In this document: piece by piece, positions 1 to 6,143 of the stretch
How positions within the stretch are numbered: the stretch's first letter is position 1
Layout of the letters: each line of letters begins with the position of its first letter
NCBI GenBank assembly: GCA_022709775.1
Contig: JAKLIE010000127.1
Location: forward strand, 1 to 6,143
DNA: 6,143 nt
Origin: Pseudomonadota bacterium
Lineage (GTDB): Bacteria > Pseudomonadota > Gammaproteobacteria > Burkholderiales > Casimicrobiaceae
Direction of reading: 5' to 3'
Position numbers and translations under genes: made by a program
The notes under the pieces: generated by a model
The model's input: the letters and a program-made list of their open reading frames with translations, nothing else
The model's database searches: none
Told to the model about the DNA's origin: nothing

Positions 1-1
1 C

Positions 2-481
2 ACGATGCACATGCCGATGGCGATGCTCGCCCTCTCTCAAGGCGTGCAGATGACGCACGTTCCGTACACGGGCGCGGGCCCCGCGATCGTCGGGCTTCTC
101 GGCGGCCAGGTCGACGCGCTGTCGACGGGTCCGGCGTCGATCGTCCAGCACGTCAAGGGGGGCAAGGTGCGCGTGCTCGCGCACTGGGGCGAGGGACGGC
201 TCGCGGCGCTCCCCGACGTGCCCAGTCTCAGGGAACTGGGCGTGCCGGTCGAGTACGCGCAATGGTCGGGCATCTTCGTGCCCGCGGGCACGCCGGAACC
301 GGTGGTCGCGCGGCTGCGCGAAGCCGCGAAGGCGGCGGCGAACGACGAGCGCGTCAGGCAGGTGCTCAACACGGCCGGAAGCCCGATCCTGTACATGGAC
401 GCCCCCGAGTTCCAGCGCTACGTCGACGCCGACGCGGCGAAGATGGCGGAGATCGTGAAGAAGGTCGGGAAGCTCGAGTGA
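2..481 (+). CDS. TTT-family (Bug/TctC) substrate-binding protein, C-terminal part
   Basis: This is the extracytoplasmic binding component of a tripartite tricarboxylate transporter. Family members capture small carboxylates or related solutes in the periplasm and deliver them to a TctA/TctB-type membrane pair. The frame is open to the left edge and ends at TGA 479-481, so 159 codons remain of a family that usually has about 320-330 residues. The signal peptide and N-terminal lobe are missing. Visible family signatures are [20 protein letters not shown] near residues 21-40, a '[11 protein letters not shown]' block, '[11 protein letters not shown]', '[16 protein letters not shown]', and a C-terminal helix of the '[20 protein letters not shown]' type. 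The ligand cannot be deduced, and many such genes in betaproteobacteria are orphans without adjacent membrane genes. None is seen on the downstream side. The first ATG at 5 is internal and not the true start. Family assignment is firm; the substrate is unknown. Confidence 0.93.
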   Translation, partial: TMHMPMAMLALSQGVQMTHVPYTGAGPAIVGLLGGQVDALSTGPASIVQHVKGGKVRVLAHWGEGRLAALPDVPSLRELGVPVEYAQWSGIFVPAGTPEPVVARLREAAKAAANDERVRQVLNTAGSPILYMDAPEFQRYVDADAAKMAEIVKKVGKLE

Positions 482-483
482 GC

Positions 484-531
484 GCGGAGGCGGAGGCGGC
501 TGCGGTGTAGAATCCGGCTTTCCGCGTCCGC
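484..531. repeat. Imperfect inverted repeat flanking the purL promoter
   Basis: The arms 484-494 (GCGGAGGCGGA) and 521-531 (TCCGCGTCCGC) are reverse complements over 11 bp with one central mismatch. They are separated by 26 bp that contain the TAGAAT element. The left arm is part of a short GGAGGC direct repeat (about 485-500). There is no T-tract after the right arm, so it does not look like an intrinsic terminator for the upstream gene. It could be a regulatory palindrome, a weak RNA hairpin, or chance in GC-rich DNA. Low confidence that it has a function. Confidence 0.25.
508..513 (+). promoter_or_regulatory. Probable -10 element of the purL promoter
   Basis: TAGAAT matches the sigma-70 -10 consensus TATAAT at 5 of 6 positions and stands out as an AT-rich island in very GC-rich DNA. 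It would place the transcription start near 520 and give a leader of about 20 nt before the ATG at 540. No good -35 hexamer lies 16-18 bp upstream (the region reads GCGGAGG). The TG lies directly against the hexamer, so it is not a standard extended -10. This is prediction only. Confidence 0.45.
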
Positions 532-539
532 CCTTCGCG

Positions 540-4418
<3,879 letters not shown>

Positions 4419-4438
4419 GCTTGGCGCTGGTAAACGAC

Positions 4439-4443
4439 GGGGA
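4439..4443 (+). promoter_or_regulatory. Weak Shine-Dalgarno for the paaY-like gene
   Basis: GGGGA lies 7 nt upstream of the ATG at 4451. It supports that ATG over the in-frame TTG at 4421, which lies only 2 bp after the purL stop and has no purine-rich stretch at a suitable distance. The match to AGGAGG is partial. Confidence 0.4.
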
Positions 4444-4450
4444 CGCGCGA

Positions 4451-5065
4451 ATGACGCTCAAGGTCTATGCGATCGACGGAATCGTGCCGGTGGTCGACCC
4501 CACCGCGTACGTGCATCCGTCGGCGGTGCTGATCGGCGACGTGATCGTCGGCCCGGACTGCTACGTCGGTCCGTGCGCTTCGCTGCGCGGCGACTTCGGC
4601 CACATCCAGATCGGCGCGGGCGCCAACATCCAGGATTCGTGCATCCTGCACGGCTTCCCGGGGCTCGGCACCGTCGTCGAGGAGAACGGCCACATCGGCC
4701 ACGGCGCCGTGCTGCACGGGTGCACGGTCCAGCGCAACGGGCTCGTCGGCATGAACGCGGTGGTAAACGACCACGCGGTCGTCGGCGAGTCGTCGATCGT
4801 CGCGGCGATGTCCTTCGTCAAGGCGCAGATGGTGATTCCTCCGCGCACGCTCGTCGCGGGCATTCCCGCGCGCGTCGTGCGCGCACTCACCGAGACCGAG
4901 CTCGCCTGGAAGGTCGAGGGCACCGAGGCCTACCATCTGCTCTCGCGACGCTCGCATGCGAGCATGCGGGCGGTCGACCCGCTTGCGGCGCCCGAGCCGG
5001 GCCGCAAGAGGATGGAGCTGCCCGAAATCCTGCCGCTGTCCGTCCTCAAGGCGCGCGAACGCTGA
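4451..5065 (+). CDS. paaY: PaaY/CaiE-family gamma-carbonic anhydrase-like hexapeptide protein
   Basis: A 204-aa left-handed beta-helix protein of the gamma-carbonic-anhydrase superfamily; such proteins are typically trimers with metal sites between subunits. Hexapeptide-type repeats run from about residue 20 to 140 (VHPSAVLIGDVIVG, VGPCASLRGDFG, GANIQDSCILHG, GHIGHGAVLHGC, LVGMNAVV, AGIPARVVR). The predicted metal ligands are His67, His84 and His89. Arg46, Asp48 and Gln61 match conserved active-site positions of archaeal Cam. The whole chain, including the C-terminal helix ('ELAWK', 'GTEAYHLL', 'EPGRKRM'), resembles E. coli PaaY, reported as a thioesterase of phenylacetate catabolism. The core ('HPSAVLIGDVIVG', 'SIVAAMSFVKA') is equally close to CaiE of carnitine metabolism. 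Thus the subfamily is clear, but thioesterase, carbonic anhydrase or accessory activity cannot be settled here. No paa or cai genes are visible. It starts 32 bp after purL, which suggests co-transcription. The same reading frame stays open far upstream into purL (from 1601), but that extension is a spurious Arg-rich shadow. Confidence 0.93.
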   Translation: MTLKVYAIDGIVPVVDPTAYVHPSAVLIGDVIVGPDCYVGPCASLRGDFGHIQIGAGANIQDSCILHGFPGLGTVVEENGHIGHGAVLHGCTVQRNGLVGMNAVVNDHAVVGESSIVAAMSFVKAQMVIPPRTLVAGIPARVVRALTETELAWKVEGTEAYHLLSRRSHASMRAVDPLAAPEPGRKRMELPEILPLSVLKARER

Positions 5066-5093
5066 CGGGGCGCAGCAGGCGGGCAGGCACGCG

Positions 5094-6143
5094 ATGACCA
5101 CGCTCGCCAATCCGCTCGCCGAGCACGTCTGGCGGACGCGCTACCGGTTCGAGGACGAGCCGTCGATCGACGCGACGCTCGACCGCGTCGCCCATGCGCT
5201 CTCCGAGGCCGAGGAGCACGACCGCGAGCGCTGGACGCGGCGGTTCCGCGATGCGCTGGAAGGCTTCGCGTTCGTTCCCGGCGGCCGCATCCTCGCGGGG
5301 GCCGGAACGAAGCGGCGCGTGACGCTCATGAACTGCTTCGTCATGGGCACGCTCGACGACTCGCTCGACGGGATCTTTCGCGCGCTGCACGAGGCGGCGA
5401 TCACGCTGCAGCAGGGGGGAGGCGTCGGCACCGACTTCTCTCCGCTGCGCCCGAAGGGCGCCCGTACCGACGCGACCGGTGGCCGCTCGTCCGGTCCGGT
5501 CTCGTTCATGCAGCTGTGGGAGCAGATGTGCGCGACGGTCACCGATGCGAGTCCGAGACGCGGCGCGATGATGGGCGTGCTGGCCTGCGACCACCCGGAC
5601 ATCCACGCGTTCGTCGCGGCGAAGCGCGTCGGGGGCAAGCTCACGCACTTCAACGTGTCGGTGCTCGTGCAGGACGCGTTGATGCGCGCCGTCGCGGACG
5701 ACGGACCGTGGAAGCTCGCGTTCCCGCGCTTCGGCGCCGCACGCACGATCCGGGCGCGCGACCTTTGGGAAGCGATCGTCGGCGGCGCCTACGCGTCGGC
5801 CGAGCCCGGCGTGCTGTTCATCGACCGGATCCGCGCCGAGGACAACCTCGCGTACTGCGAGACGATCAGCGCGACCAATCCCTGCGGCGAGATCCCGCTG
5901 CCGCCGTACGGAGCGTGCGACCTGGGCTCGATCAACTTGGCCGCCTTCGTCCGCGATCCGTTCACGCCGCGCGCGCGTCTCGACCTCGAGGCGATCGCCG
6001 CGCTCGTGCCCCTCGCGGTGCGCATGCTCGACAACGTCTGGACGGTCACGCACTTCCCGGTGCCTCCGCAGGCCGAGCAGGGACGCTCGTCGCGACGCAT
6101 CGGGCTGGGCATCACCGGACTCGGCGACGCGCTCGCGATGCTG
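5094..6143 (+). CDS. nrdJ: Adenosylcobalamin-dependent (class II) ribonucleotide reductase, N-terminal part
   Basis: The frame is open from ATG 5094 to the right edge (350 codons, no stop), so the C-terminal part is missing. The enzyme reduces ribonucleotides to deoxyribonucleotides by a thiyl-radical mechanism, and class II members make the radical with coenzyme B12. Landmarks: 'FVPGGRILAGAG' (60-71), NCFVMGTLDDSLDGIF (80-95) with redox Cys81, 'LQQGGGVGTDFSPLRP' (105-120), 'RRGAMMGVLACDHPDI' (155-170), and NPCGEIPLP (262-270) with the radical-site Asn262-x-Cys264-x-Glu266. The second redox cysteine is Cys275, 11 residues after Cys264, the same spacing as in known class II enzymes. The protein begins almost directly with the catalytic-domain lead-in and leaves no room for an N-terminal ATP cone. 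Class II rather than class I rests on overall resemblance (short N-terminus, 'NCFVMGT', 'ACDLGSINLAAF'). The cobalamin site is not directly provable, and the C-terminal cysteine pair lies outside. The start has only a weak AGG (5085-5087) as ribosome-binding site. The gap to the upstream gene is 28 bp, with no cobalamin riboswitch or terminator. Confidence 0.93.
   Translation, partial: MTTLANPLAEHVWRTRYRFEDEPSIDATLDRVAHALSEAEEHDRERWTRRFRDALEGFAFVPGGRILAGAGTKRRVTLMNCFVMGTLDDSLDGIFRALHEAAITLQQGGGVGTDFSPLRPKGARTDATGGRSSGPVSFMQLWEQMCATVTDASPRRGAMMGVLACDHPDIHAFVAAKRVGGKLTHFNVSVLVQDALMRAVADDGPWKLAFPRFGAARTIRARDLWEAIVGGAYASAEPGVLFIDRIRAEDNLAYCETISATNPCGEIPLPPYGACDLGSINLAAFVRDPFTPRARLDLEAIAALVPLAVRMLDNVWTVTHFPVPPQAEQGRSSRRIGLGITGLGDALAML

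Noticed and set aside
4428..4771. 11-bp direct repeat TGGTAAACGAC at 4428-4438 and 4761-4771
   Set aside because: In a 6-kb window a few 11-mers are expected to recur by chance. The second copy lies inside conserved coding sequence (VVND).
4756..4777. Near-palindrome CGCGGTGGT / ACCACGCG with a 5-nt loop inside the paaY-like gene
   Set aside because: It is bulged, lies wholly within conserved codons and has no T-run, so codon choice explains it better than a terminator or operator.
5066..5093. Search for a cobalamin riboswitch or NrdR box before nrdJ
   Set aside because: The 28-bp gap is far too short for a cobalamin riboswitch, and no ACACTATATGTTGT-like box is visible.
5046..6053. A 335-codon open frame on the - strand opposite nrdJ
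   Set aside because: The + strand frame from 5094 contains all class II reductase motifs. The antisense product is Arg/Glu/His-rich and unrecognisable.

Overview
The window is a high-GC chromosomal segment, roughly 70% G+C by eye. Everything supportable lies on the + strand. The best guess for the source is a betaproteobacterium of the Burkholderiales/Rhodocyclales type. Three points support this: a Bug-type (TctC) solute-binding protein, a family greatly expanded in those orders; a full-length proteobacterial single-chain PurL; and a vitamin-B12-type (class II) ribonucleotide reductase. This is inference from protein families, not a species identification.

Layout: (1) positions 2-481 hold the C-terminal half of a tripartite tricarboxylate transporter (TTT) substrate-binding protein, cut by the left edge. 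(2) A 58-bp gap carries a probable -10 element (TAGAAT, 508-513) inside an imperfect inverted repeat. (3) Positions 540-4418 hold an intact purL (1292 aa), the FGAM synthetase of step 4 of de novo purine synthesis, with all catalytic motifs present. (4) After 32 bp, 4451-5065 holds a 204-aa left-handed beta-helix protein of the PaaY/CaiE gamma-carbonic-anhydrase family with its three metal-binding histidines. (5) After 28 bp, 5094-6143 holds the first 350 codons of an adenosylcobalamin-dependent ribonucleotide reductase (nrdJ), cut by the right edge. It includes the N-x-C-x-E radical site and both active-site redox cysteines.

The purL, paaY-like and nrdJ genes are co-directional. Their gaps are short and show no terminator, so they may be co-transcribed. 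Two of the three serve nucleotide supply (purine ring synthesis and deoxyribonucleotide formation). The middle gene's link to them is unclear. The binding-protein gene upstream looks functionally unrelated and is probably a separate transcription unit.

The coding density is that of an ordinary core-genome region. I found no mobile element, CRISPR array, RNA gene, phage gene or defence system, and no convincing undescribed system. The main hazard for an annotator is the very long spurious open frames that high GC creates on both strands.
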